Source: JALHMQ01 sp964616395
GTDB lineage: Bacteria > Pseudomonadota > Gammaproteobacteria > Burkholderiales > Burkholderiaceae_F
Reading direction: 5' to 3'
DNA length: 24,822 nt
Assembly (NCBI GenBank): GCA_964616395.1
Contig: CAZTUT010000030.1
Coordinates: 1-24,822, forward strand
Part shown: one piece after another, positions 1 through 7,716 of the stretch
How the letters are laid out: each line of letters opens with the position of its first letter
How positions within the stretch are numbered: the stretch's first letter is position 1
Program-made: the position numbers and the translations under genes
Notes under the pieces: model-generated
The model's database searches: none
What the model was told of the DNA's origin: nothing
What the model saw: the letters and a program-made list of their open reading frames with translations, nothing else

Positions 1-1804
1 CCATGTCGATGAGGCGGTCGGCCGCGAGCATCACGGCCGGGTCGTGCTCGACCACCACCAGGGTGTTGCCGGCGTCGCGCAGGCGCAGCATGGCGTCGTT
101 GATGCGCGCCATGTCGCGCGGGTGCAGGCCGATGCTGGGCTCGTCGAGCACGAACAGCGTGTTGACCAGCGAGGTGCCGAGCGCGGTCGTCAGGTTGATC
201 CGCTGCACCTCGCCGCCGGACAGCGTGCGGCTCTGCCGGTCGAGCGTCAGGTAGCCGAGGCCGACATCGCACAGGAACTTCAGCCGCGCGCGCACCTCGT
301 CGAGCAGCAGCTCGGTGGCCTCGTCCATCACGCCGTCGAACTTCAGCCGGTCGAAGAAGCCGCGCACGCGGTCGATCGGCAGCAGCATCAGATCGTGCAC
401 CGACAGGCCGGGCATGCCGGCGAGCTGCGCGGCGCTCCAGGTCGCACCCTTGGGCCGGTAGCGCGCGTAGCGGCCGCCGGCATCGTCGCTTGCCAGCGCC
501 GCGTCGGCGTTCTCGCCGCTGCCGACGCGCCACAGCAGCGCATCGGGCTTCAGGCGCGCGCCCTCGCAGGCGGTGCAGGCGGTGTACGAGCGGTAGCGCG
601 ACAGCAGCACGCGGATGTGCATCTTGTACGCCTTGCTCTCCAGCCAGGCGAAGTAGCGCTTGATGCCGTACCACTCCTTGTTCCACTTGCCGGTCCACGT
701 TGGCTGGCCGTCGACCACCCAGGCGCGCTGCGCATCGCTGAGCAGCTTCCACGGCGTGTCCAGCGGGATGCCGAAAGCAGGCGCGAACTTCTCGAGGTCG
801 CGTTGGCAATCCGCGAAGCTCTTGGTCTGCCACGGCTTGACCGCGCCCTCGCGCAGCGTCTTGCCCTCGTCGGGTACCACGAGGCCGAGGTCGAATCCGA
901 TCACCCGCCCGAATCCGCGGCACGCCTCGCACGCTCCCAGCGGCGAGTTGAACGAGAACGTGCTCGGCGTCGGCTCCGCGTAATGGATGTCGCAATGCGC
1001 ACAGTGCAGGTCGTCCGAAAACCTCAACAGAAAATCGGGGTCAGGTACAGATTTCTGCGTCTCGGAGTCGCCCGATAAATGTGTACCTGACCCCGATTTC
1101 TCGGCGGGGGAGATGTAGGCGTCGACGCGGCCGGCGCCGAAGCGCAGCGCGGATTCGAGTGCTTCCATCACGCGCTGGGGCTCGGCGCCGTGCCAGCGGA
1201 AACGGTCCTGCACGACGTCGAGCGTCTTGCCGCTGCTGGCCGTGCGTTCGCCGTGGATGCGCGTGTAGCCCTGCGCCTGCAGATTGGCGCGCACTTCGTC
1301 TTCATTGAAGTTCGGCGGTACCGGAACCGGGAAGGTGAGGGTGACGCGCGCATCCGGATGCGCGGCGCAGGCGCTTTGCAGCGCGCTGAAGATGCCGGGT
1401 GCGGTGTCGCGCGTCACCGGCCGGCCGCAGCCGCGGCAGAACAGCGTGGCGGCGCGTGCGAACAGCAGCTTCAGGTGGTCGTTCAGTTCGGTCATCGTGC
1501 CGACCGTGCTGCGACTGGTGCGCACCGGGTTGGTCTGGTCGATCGCGATGGCTGGCGGCACGCCGCTGATCGCGCCGACCTGCGGCCGGTCCATGCGATC
1601 GAGGAACTGCCGTGCATACGGCGAGAAGGTCTCCACGTAGCGGCGCTGGCCCTCGGCGTACAGCGTGTCGAACACCAGCGAGCTCTTGCCGCTGCCCGAC
1701 ACGCCGGTGACAACGATCAGTTCGCCGGTCGGCAGATCGACGTCGAGGTTCTTCAGGTTGTTCTGGCGTGCGCCGCGAATGCGGATGGTCTTGTCGCTGG
1801 ACAT
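1..1804 (-). CDS. uvrA: UvrA-family excinuclease ABC subunit A, N-terminal 601 codons (truncated by window edge)
   Basis: This is the DNA-damage-recognition ATPase of nucleotide excision repair, which loads UvrB on lesions. The frame is open from ATG 1804 to the left edge with no stop. Visible motifs are Walker A GVSGSGKSS (residues 34-42), CxxC pairs at C123/C126, C268/C271 and C292/C295 (the last two 20 residues apart, as in the UvrA zinc insertion domain), a further CTAC zinc pair before RLKPDAL, the ABC signature LSGGE (528-532) and Walker B with D554-E555. Only the first ABC module is present; the second lies outside. The NPVRTSRSTVGTMTELNDH stretch resembles, from memory, the long (about 1,900-residue) UvrA type of Burkholderiales and Xanthomonads, so the full gene may be double length. 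Residues 236-258 are encoded by a palindromic repeat (separate entry). It lies 98 bp downstream of the Omp85 gene; the ribosome binding site is weak. Confidence 0.93.
   Translation of the reverse strand, partial: MSSDKTIRIRGARQNNLKNLDVDLPTGELIVVTGVSGSGKSSLVFDTLYAEGQRRYVETFSPYARQFLDRMDRPQVGAISGVPPAIAIDQTNPVRTSRSTVGTMTELNDHLKLLFARAATLFCRGCGRPVTRDTAPGIFSALQSACAAHPDARVTLTFPVPVPPNFNEDEVRANLQAQGYTRIHGERTASSGKTLDVVQDRFRWHGAEPQRVMEALESALRFGAGRVDAYISPAEKSGSGTHLSGDSETQKSVPDPDFLLRFSDDLHCAHCDIHYAEPTPSTFSFNSPLGACEACRGFGRVIGFDLGLVVPDEGKTLREGAVKPWQTKSFADCQRDLEKFAPAFGIPLDTPWKLLSDAQRAWVVDGQPTWTGKWNKEWYGIKRYFAWLESKAYKMHIRVLLSRYRSYTACTACEGARLKPDALLWRVGSGENADAALASDDAGGRYARYRPKGATWSAAQLAGMPGLSVHDLMLLPIDRVRGFFDRLKFDGVMDEATELLLDEVRARLKFLCDVGLGYLTLDRQSRTLSGGEVQRINLTTALGTSLVNTLFVLDEPSIGLHPRDMARINDAMLRLRDAGNTLVVVEHDPAVMLAADRLIDM
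1032..1099. repeat. 68-bp palindromic element inserted in frame within uvrA
   Basis: Two 23-nt arms, 1032-1054 and 1077-1099, are inverted copies with a single mismatch and share the core GGGGTCAGGTAC. The 22-nt centre holds a second dyad at 1057-1071 (GCG-T-CTC-G-GAG-T-CGC, one T/T mismatch), so nearly the whole element can fold into one hairpin. The uvrA frame reads through it without a stop, giving a polar stretch that starts SGSGTHLSGD and ends VPDP. It sits between the region that in UvrA binds UvrB and the CxxC insertion domain. There is no transposase gene in it. It resembles a REP or MITE-like palindrome; the family assignment is inference. Confidence 0.85.
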
Positions 1805-1855
1805 GGCTCGCTTAGGGAAGGGGCCGGCGCGGGCAGGGGGCGCGCCGAACTCCTC

Positions 1856-1861
1856 AGTCTA
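1856..1861 (-). promoter_or_regulatory. candidate -10 box (TAGACT) upstream of uvrA
   Basis: TAGACT on the minus strand lies about 50 bp before the uvrA start, in the 98-bp gap behind the Omp85 gene. The same hexamer (6822-6827, minus) lies just before the P-type ATPase gene. No convincing -35 box is seen, so this is a weak call. Confidence 0.25.
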
Positions 1862-1902
1862 GGCGAAGCGCGCCGCGCGCTGTGTCGTGGTCACTGCGCG
1901 CA

Positions 1903-3600
1903 TCAGAAGCTCGTGCGGGTCTTCAGCAGATACTGCACGCGCTTGACGTCGGCCACCGGCGAGATCGGCATCGCCACATCCACGTGCAGCACGTTGCTGA
2001 ACGCCGAACGGACGCTGAAGATGCGCAGCCCCACGCCGGCGTTGGCCAGCCAGCCAGGGTCGTTCAGGTTGACGTGCGGCCCGCTCCAGGCGCGGCCGAC
2101 GTCGATGTAGGCTGCTGCGCCGAGCCGGAACAGGCGCCAGACGAAGACGTCGGTGTACAGCCGCTCTTCGATCGTGAACAGCGCCCGGTGGTTGCCGGCC
2201 TGGTAGCGCAGCGGGTAACCGCGAAGTCCGTTGTCGCCGCCGAGCAGCAGCATGTCGGTCGGACCGGGCGACATCAGGGTGTCGGCGGCCGCCGCGGCGT
2301 AGAACAGCCAGCCTCCGCTCTGCGGCAGGTAGTACTGGGCGCTGAAGCCGGTCTGTACCCGGTCGGCGCCGCCATCTGCATAGCGCCCGGTCAGGTAGGC
2401 CGAGGTCATCAGCGTCTGCCGCGAACCGAGCGTGAAGCCGCGACTTGCATTGGCGGAGACCACCCACTCGTTTCGGGTCGATCCGAGCGAGGTGGTGGCC
2501 AGCCCGATGTCGACGACGGCGTTCCACCCGAGAGGAAAGAATTCCGGCCGGCCGAGCTGATTACGGTTGAACAGCCGCTCGTAACGATCCTCGATCAGCT
2601 CGTAGCGGTAGAACGGCATCACCTGGGTCTCGTCACCGGGGAGCCGTTGCGGCGCAACGGCGCCGGGCTGCAGTGCGTAGCGCTGCTCGACCTGTCGCAG
2701 CCCGATCGAGTGCCGCTGAACCGTGCCGTCGACGCGTCCACGCGAGAAGCCGGCGAAAAGTTCGGCGCGCATTTCGTCCTGCCGATAGCGACTGACGACC
2801 TCGCCGCCGTTGTAGATGGATTCGACGCGATCGTTGCGGCTCCACGACGCGCCGGCCGACCAGCGCGCATCCAGCGAGTAGAACGGCCGCAGCACGCTGG
2901 CGCCCTCGCTGCGGCCATCGTCGTTGATCGACTGGCGGTAGCCCACCGAGATCCAGTTGCCGAACAGTCGGTCGTTCGACACGCTGAACTCGCGCCCGCT
3001 GCGATCCACGTCGCTGGTCCGGGCAAACGCAACCGCCGTGCCGGTTCCCAGCAGGTTGTACTCGCTGAAGCCGTAGTTGCTGGAACTGCTGCCGCCACTG
3101 CGGCCAAAGCTCAACCCCAGGTCGAGCGACCAGCTGTCGCGCGTCATCACTTCGATGTCGACCACGTTGTCGCGCACCGCGATCGGACGCAGCCGAACGT
3201 CGTAGAGAAAGCGCGCGCTCCGCAGCGATCTCTCGGTTTCTTCGATCAGGGCGGCCGACAGCGGCTCGCCGGACTTGAACAGCAGCGCGCGACGGATCAC
3301 GCGCTCGCGCGTCTCGATGTGGATCATGTTGGCGGCGCGGAACAGCGCGTTGTCTTCTTCCGGGTCGCTGGTGTCGAATACATCTTCGTTGCGGATGACG
3401 ATCTGGCCGATGCGCGCGCCCGCGGCCTCGAGTTCGCGAAACGAGGGCAGCGCGGCGAGTGCTGCCGGCGGTTGGGCGGCGGCGGACAGGGCCACCGCCG
3501 AGAGCCACAGGCACAGTGCGGCGGCGACCAGCGAACGCCCGCGCCGCACCGGTGTTGTCCCGCACGACGGAAGCGGGGTTGGTCCAGACTGTCTGCCCAT
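1903..3600 (-). CDS. Omp85/BamA-TamA superfamily outer membrane protein with one POTRA domain
   Basis: 565 residues. An N-terminal hydrophobic signal segment (about residues 22-43, ending ALSAAAQ) is followed by one POTRA-like domain (about 60-155, with GQIVIRNEDVFD and the LLFKSGEPLS...SARFLYDV pattern). After that comes a long C-terminal beta-barrel of alternating aromatic/polar strands with the family motif RGYP in GLRGYPLRY. The protein ends in Phe (RTSF), the usual outer-membrane C-terminal signal. BamA has five POTRAs and TamA three, so this is a minimal Omp85 protein; its substrate is unknown. The start is the ATG at 3600. A GTG at 3549 gives a more typical signal peptide (VRRGRSLVAAALCL) with GGGA upstream, and is a real alternative. 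It begins 23 bp after the UspA-like gene, so the two are probably co-transcribed. Confidence 0.88.
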   Translation of the reverse strand: MGRQSGPTPLPSCGTTPVRRGRSLVAAALCLWLSAVALSAAAQPPAALAALPSFRELEAAGARIGQIVIRNEDVFDTSDPEEDNALFRAANMIHIETRERVIRRALLFKSGEPLSAALIEETERSLRSARFLYDVRLRPIAVRDNVVDIEVMTRDSWSLDLGLSFGRSGGSSSSNYGFSEYNLLGTGTAVAFARTSDVDRSGREFSVSNDRLFGNWISVGYRQSINDDGRSEGASVLRPFYSLDARWSAGASWSRNDRVESIYNGGEVVSRYRQDEMRAELFAGFSRGRVDGTVQRHSIGLRQVEQRYALQPGAVAPQRLPGDETQVMPFYRYELIEDRYERLFNRNQLGRPEFFPLGWNAVVDIGLATTSLGSTRNEWVVSANASRGFTLGSRQTLMTSAYLTGRYADGGADRVQTGFSAQYYLPQSGGWLFYAAAAADTLMSPGPTDMLLLGGDNGLRGYPLRYQAGNHRALFTIEERLYTDVFVWRLFRLGAAAYIDVGRAWSGPHVNLNDPGWLANAGVGLRIFSVRSAFSNVLHVDVAMPISPVADVKRVQYLLKTRTSF

Positions 3601-3623
3601 GGGGTGCGCCGGTTGGCGTTGGC

Positions 3624-4046
3624 CTAGCGAACGATCAGCACCGGCAGGTGGCTGCGATCAAGCACCTTGTCGGTGACCGAGCCGAATAGCCTGCTGCGTA
3701 GCGTGTTGCGGGCGCCGCTGCCCATGACGATCAGGTCGAAGCCGCCGTCCTCGGCGATCTGCGCGACCTCGGGTCCCGGTTCGCCCTCGCGCACGATCAC
3801 CCGAGGCGCATAGCCGGCCGCGCGCAGGCGGCCCAGCGGCGCAGCAAGCGCCGTGTCGGGATCGAGTGGCGACAGTGGTGGCATGCCCGGATCCGCGCCC
3901 ATCGCGCCCACGGCACGCAGCGGCGGTGGCGCATCGATGTACGCACAGGTCAGGTCAGCCGCCGCGAACAGCGCCTGGTGATCGATCAGGTAGTCGACCA
4001 CCTTGGTGGAGGCCGGGCTGGTGTCCAGCGCGATCAGGATCTTCAT
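3624..4046 (-). CDS. UspA-family universal stress protein
   Basis: 140 residues, one Usp domain. The N-terminal strand MKILIALDTS and the C-terminal block MGSGARNTLRSRLFGSVTDK, ending LPVLIV, are typical of the family. The ATP-binding pattern G-x2-G-x9-G-S/T is almost kept, but the second Gly is Ala (GSGA, nine residues, then GS). Nucleotide binding is therefore likely but not certain. Usp proteins are cytoplasmic and help survival under stress or growth arrest. The gene follows the P-type ATPase by 63 bp and precedes the Omp85 gene by 23 bp, all on the minus strand, which suggests one transcript and perhaps a shared stress or ion-homeostasis role. The ribosome binding site is weak (GCGAG). 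Confidence 0.93.
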   Translation of the reverse strand: MKILIALDTSPASTKVVDYLIDHQALFAAADLTCAYIDAPPPLRAVGAMGADPGMPPLSPLDPDTALAAPLGRLRAAGYAPRVIVREGEPGPEVAQIAEDGGFDLIVMGSGARNTLRSRLFGSVTDKVLDRSHLPVLIVR

Positions 4047-4109
4047 CGGGTGCTCGCAGGGGACCTCGCAGGTTGGTGATGCCCAGCATATCGCGCAAGG
4101 TCGGAGCCG

Positions 4110-6812
4110 TTAGCCGGAAAGGCCCCAGAGTCCATGCCTGTTTGCGGTCTTTGCGATCTCGATCACAGGAACGATGCTGACCGCGGCGCCAACCGCCAGC
4201 AGCAGATCGGCCGGCGCCAGCGAGACCGTGGAAAACGGCGCGTGCAGCGCCGGCACAAAGATGACCAGCGCCAGCAGTCCGAGTTCCCACAGGATCGCCA
4301 GGTTCAGCCAGCGATTGGCGAAGGGTCGCCGCAGCAGCGGTTCGCGCTCCGAGCGCATGCAGTAAGCGCTGAAGAACTGCAGCAGCACCAGCGAGACGAA
4401 AGTCATCGTCATTGCGGTGGCGGCATCGCGCCCGGCCTGCAGCAGCCAGGCGAACAGCGCCAGGTTGACCACGGCCGACCACAGGCCGGCCACCAGCATC
4501 AGCGCCACCACCGGCCGCGTGAAGATGCCCTGGCGCGGATCGCGCGGCGGCCGGGCTGCCAGGCTCGGGTCGGCCGGGTCGACTGCCAGCGCCAGCGCCG
4601 GCAGGCCATCGGTGGCGAGGTTCACGTACAGGATCTGCACCGCCGTCAGCGGCAACGGCAACCCGAACAGCGCGGCACCGGCCATCAGGCCGATCTCGCC
4701 GATGTTGGAGCCGAGCAGGAACATCAGGTACTTGCGAATGTTGGCGAAGATCGCGCGGCCTTCCTCGATGGCGGCAACGATGCTGGCGAAGTTGTCGTCG
4801 GTCAGCGTCATCGCCGCCGCCTCGCGCGCCACATCGGTGCCGGTCAGGCCCATCGCCACGCCGATGTCGGCGCGCCGCAGCGCCGGCGCATCGTTGACGC
4901 CGTCGCCGGTCATTGCCACCACATGGCCGCGCGACTGCAGCGCTTCCACGATGCGCAGCTTGTGCGCCGGGCTCACGCGCGCGCACACCGCAATCTGGTC
5001 GATCTCGCGCGCCAGCGCTGCAGCGTCGAGCTGGTCGAGCTCGGCGCCGGTCACCACGCGGCCGTTGTCCAGCAGGCCCAGCTCGCGCGCGATCGCCTCG
5101 GCGGTGGCCGGGTGGTCGCCAGTGATCATCATCACGCGAATGCCAGCGCGGCGGCAGGCATCGAGTGCCGGCTGCGCTTCCGGCCGCGGCGGGTCGATCA
5201 TGCCGACCAGGCCCAGCAGCACCAGGCCGCTGTCGAGGTTGTCGCGGCGGGCATCGTCGCGCCGCGCGATCGCCAGCACGCGCAGCGCGTTGCCGGCCAT
5301 GGCGTCAGCCGCTGCCAGCACCTGCGCGCCGATGCCGGCATCGATCGGCACGCGCGACCCATCGGCGCGCTGCATCGTGCTGGAGGCCGCCAGCACGACC
5401 TCGACCGCGCCCTTCACGCAGGCGAAGCACGACGCCTGTTCGCCCCGGTGCAGCGTGCTCATGCGCCGCAGGTCGGCGTCGAACGGGATCTCGTCGATGC
5501 GCGGGTGGGCCGCGTCGAGCGCCGCCTTGTGCTGGCCGGCCTTGGCGGCGGCGGCGATCAGCGCACCCTCGGTCGGATCGCCCTTCACCTGCCAGCGGCC
5601 GTCCTCGGCGCGCAGCAGCCGCGCGTCGGTGCACAGCGCCGCGGCGGCCAGCAGATCGTGCAGCGCCGGAGTGGCCGGCGGCACGCCGTCGTCGCCGCTG
5701 AACGCGCCTTCCGGCGCATAGCCGCTGCCGGAGACGTCGATCCATGACCCGCCAAGCCAGATGCGCCGCACCGTCATCTGGTCGCGCGTCAGCGTGCCGG
5801 TCTTGTCGGAGCAGATCACCGTGGTGCTGCCCAGCGTCTCCACGGCGGCCAGCCGGCGCATCAGCGCGTGACGCTTCGCCAGCCGCTGCGCGCCCAGCGC
5901 CAGCGAGATCGTGACCACGGCCGGCAGCGCTTCGGGCACCACGGCCACCGCCAGCGCGATGCCGAACACCAGCATCTCGATCAGCGGCTGGCCACGTGCC
6001 AGCCCGAGGCCAACGATCACGAGCACGATCACCAGCGCCGCCCGCGCCAGTTGCGCGCCCAGCCGGTCCAGGTTCACCTGCAGCGGCGTGCGACCCGGCG
6101 CCACGCTGCGCAGCAGATGCGCGATGCGGCCGAACTCGGTGGCCATGCCGGTGGCGGTCACCAGCGCCCGGCCGCGTCCGCTGCCGACCACGGTGCCGGC
6201 GAACACCATGTTGGCGCGATCGGCCACCGGGGAATCGGCGTGGGCAATCGGCTGCGTGTGCTTGTCCACCGGTGCCGACTCGCCGGTCAGCGCGGCCTCC
6301 TGCGTCTGCAGCGAGGCCGCCTGCAGCAGACGCGCGTCGGCCGGCACCTGGCTGCCGGCGACCAGCAGGATCACGTCGCCGGGCACCAGGTCGCGCGCCG
6401 CCAGTTCGACCTCCTCGCCGTCGCGCAGCGCGACGCTGACCGGCGCGCTCATCGCCCGCAGCGCCGCCATCGCGCGCTCGGCGCGGTACTCCTGCACGAA
6501 ACCCAGCAGCACCGCGAACAGTACGATCACCGTGATCGCGATCGCCTCGACACCGTGGCCAAGCAGCGCCGACAGCGCGGTGGCCGCCAGCAGGATCAGC
6601 ACCAGCACGTTGCGGAACTGTGCTGCCAGCAGGGCCAGCGCCGATGCACGCGGCGCCTCCGCCAGCAGGTTGGGGCCGTGTTGCGCGAGCCGGCGCGCCG
6701 CCTCGGCCGACGACAGTCCGGTGGCCGAGACGCCGAGCGCCGCGCAGGCCGTCGCCGCATCGAGTGTGTGCGCCGGCACAACAGGGGATTGCGGAGTCGG
6801 GGTGGCTGGCAT
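4110..6812 (-). CDS. cation-transporting P-type ATPase (P2A, calcium-pump-like)
   Basis: 900 residues, full length for P2-type ATPases. It has an N-terminal cation-ATPase domain, membrane pairs near 65-110 and 255-310, the actuator motif TGES (176-179), phosphorylation motif DKTGTLT with D336, hinge motif GDGVNDAP (D637 to D641), and a C-terminal set of membrane helices. Helix M4 carries PEALP (293-297) and helix M6 carries N731 and D735 in NLATDGLPALALA. These two are the ion-site patterns of P2A (calcium, possibly manganese) pumps rather than heavy-metal P1B pumps, since there is no CPC. It would hydrolyse ATP to move a divalent cation across the inner membrane. The exact ion cannot be read from sequence. 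It is the first gene of the minus-strand group and is divergent from the ABC operon. TAGACT at 6822-6827 (minus) is a possible -10 very close to the start. Confidence 0.95.
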   Translation of the reverse strand: MPATPTPQSPVVPAHTLDAATACAALGVSATGLSSAEAARRLAQHGPNLLAEAPRASALALLAAQFRNVLVLILLAATALSALLGHGVEAIAITVIVLFAVLLGFVQEYRAERAMAALRAMSAPVSVALRDGEEVELAARDLVPGDVILLVAGSQVPADARLLQAASLQTQEAALTGESAPVDKHTQPIAHADSPVADRANMVFAGTVVGSGRGRALVTATGMATEFGRIAHLLRSVAPGRTPLQVNLDRLGAQLARAALVIVLVIVGLGLARGQPLIEMLVFGIALAVAVVPEALPAVVTISLALGAQRLAKRHALMRRLAAVETLGSTTVICSDKTGTLTRDQMTVRRIWLGGSWIDVSGSGYAPEGAFSGDDGVPPATPALHDLLAAAALCTDARLLRAEDGRWQVKGDPTEGALIAAAAKAGQHKAALDAAHPRIDEIPFDADLRRMSTLHRGEQASCFACVKGAVEVVLAASSTMQRADGSRVPIDAGIGAQVLAAADAMAGNALRVLAIARRDDARRDNLDSGLVLLGLVGMIDPPRPEAQPALDACRRAGIRVMMITGDHPATAEAIARELGLLDNGRVVTGAELDQLDAAALAREIDQIAVCARVSPAHKLRIVEALQSRGHVVAMTGDGVNDAPALRRADIGVAMGLTGTDVAREAAAMTLTDDNFASIVAAIEEGRAIFANIRKYLMFLLGSNIGEIGLMAGAALFGLPLPLTAVQILYVNLATDGLPALALAVDPADPSLAARPPRDPRQGIFTRPVVALMLVAGLWSAVVNLALFAWLLQAGRDAATAMTMTFVSLVLLQFFSAYCMRSEREPLLRRPFANRWLNLAILWELGLLALVIFVPALHAPFSTVSLAPADLLLAVGAAVSIVPVIEIAKTANRHGLWGLSG

Positions 6813-6947
6813 GACGATCCCAGTCTACGGGCGGGTGCCGCCGCGTGGCGTCGATCTCGCCTGCGCATGACGCATGTCAGCGCAGCCGCGGTGCGCCAGC
6901 CCATGCTGGAAGCGGATGCGGTGGCCCGCCGCGTGCCGGGAGCATGG

Positions 6948-7697
6948 ATGCCGAACGCTTTGCCTGTCGAACCTGTTGCCGCGCCGGCTGCGGCCACGCC
7001 GGTATTCGTCGCGCGCGGCCTGACCAAGGTCTACCGGATGGGCGAGGTCGAGGTGCAGGCGCTGCGCGGCGTCGATCTCGACATCCATGCCGGCGAGTTC
7101 GTGGTGCTGCTGGGCCCGTCGGGCAGCGGCAAGTCCACGCTGCTCAACATCCTGGGCGGACTCGATACGCCCAGCGCCGGCTCGGCGCGTTTCCACGACC
7201 ACGAGCTGACCGCCGCCAGCGAGGCCGAGCGCACCCGCTACCGGCGCGAGCATGTCGGCTTCGTGTTCCAGTTCTACAACCTGATCCCCAGCCTGACCGC
7301 GCGCGAGAACGTGGCGCTGGTCACCGAGATGGCGGCCAACCCGATGTCGCCCGACGAGGCGCTGGCGCTGGTTGGGCTGGGCGACCGCGCCGACCACTTT
7401 CCGGCGCAGATGTCGGGCGGCGAGCAGCAGCGGCTGGCGATCGCGCGGGCGATCGCCAAGCGGCCCGACGTGCTGCTGTGCGACGAGCCCACCGGCGCGC
7501 TCGACTACGCAACCGGCAAGTCGGTGCTGGCGGCGATCCTGCGCATCAATCGCGAGCTGGGCACCACGGCGGTAGTGATCACGCACAACGCGCCGATCGG
7601 GCGGCTGGCCGATCGCGTGCTGCGGATGGCCGACGGCCGCATCGCCGAGATCGCGGTCAACCGCGACAAGTGCACGCCGGAAGAGATCTCGTGGTGA
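6948..7697 (+). CDS. ABC transporter ATP-binding protein, MacB/LolD-like
   Basis: 249 residues from the ATG at 6948, chosen because GGGAG at 6938-6942 lies 5 nt upstream. ATGs at 6867 and 6903 in the same frame would add 27 or 15 residues but lack a ribosome binding site, and 6867 leaves only 54 bp to the divergent ATPase gene. Walker A GPSGSGKST (56-64, K62), signature MSGGEQQR (from 155), Walker B CDEPTGALD (D179, E180), and switch His in VVITHN are all present, so the ATPase should be active. The FVFQFYNLIPSLTARENV block is typical of the lipoprotein/macrolide exporter family. It is the energy subunit for the permease that starts 19 nt downstream. Confidence 0.94.
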   Translation: MPNALPVEPVAAPAAATPVFVARGLTKVYRMGEVEVQALRGVDLDIHAGEFVVLLGPSGSGKSTLLNILGGLDTPSAGSARFHDHELTAASEAERTRYRREHVGFVFQFYNLIPSLTARENVALVTEMAANPMSPDEALALVGLGDRADHFPAQMSGGEQQRLAIARAIAKRPDVLLCDEPTGALDYATGKSVLAAILRINRELGTTAVVITHNAPIGRLADRVLRMADGRIAEIAVNRDKCTPEEISW

Positions 7698-7716
7698 GGC
7701 GGCGCAGGGCGCGGCC

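Noticed and set aside
1032..1099. Frameshift or pseudogene in uvrA caused by the palindrome
   Set aside because: I read each codon from 1022 to 1123 on the minus strand and found no stop, and UvrA motifs continue in the same frame on both sides.
1882..3627. Plus-strand open frame opposite the Omp85 gene
   Set aside because: The minus strand gives a signal peptide, POTRA and barrel with RGYP; the plus frame shows nothing.
6867..6947. Longer N terminus of the ABC ATPase
   Set aside because: No ribosome binding site at 6867 or 6903, whereas GGGAG serves 6948; kept only as an alternative start.
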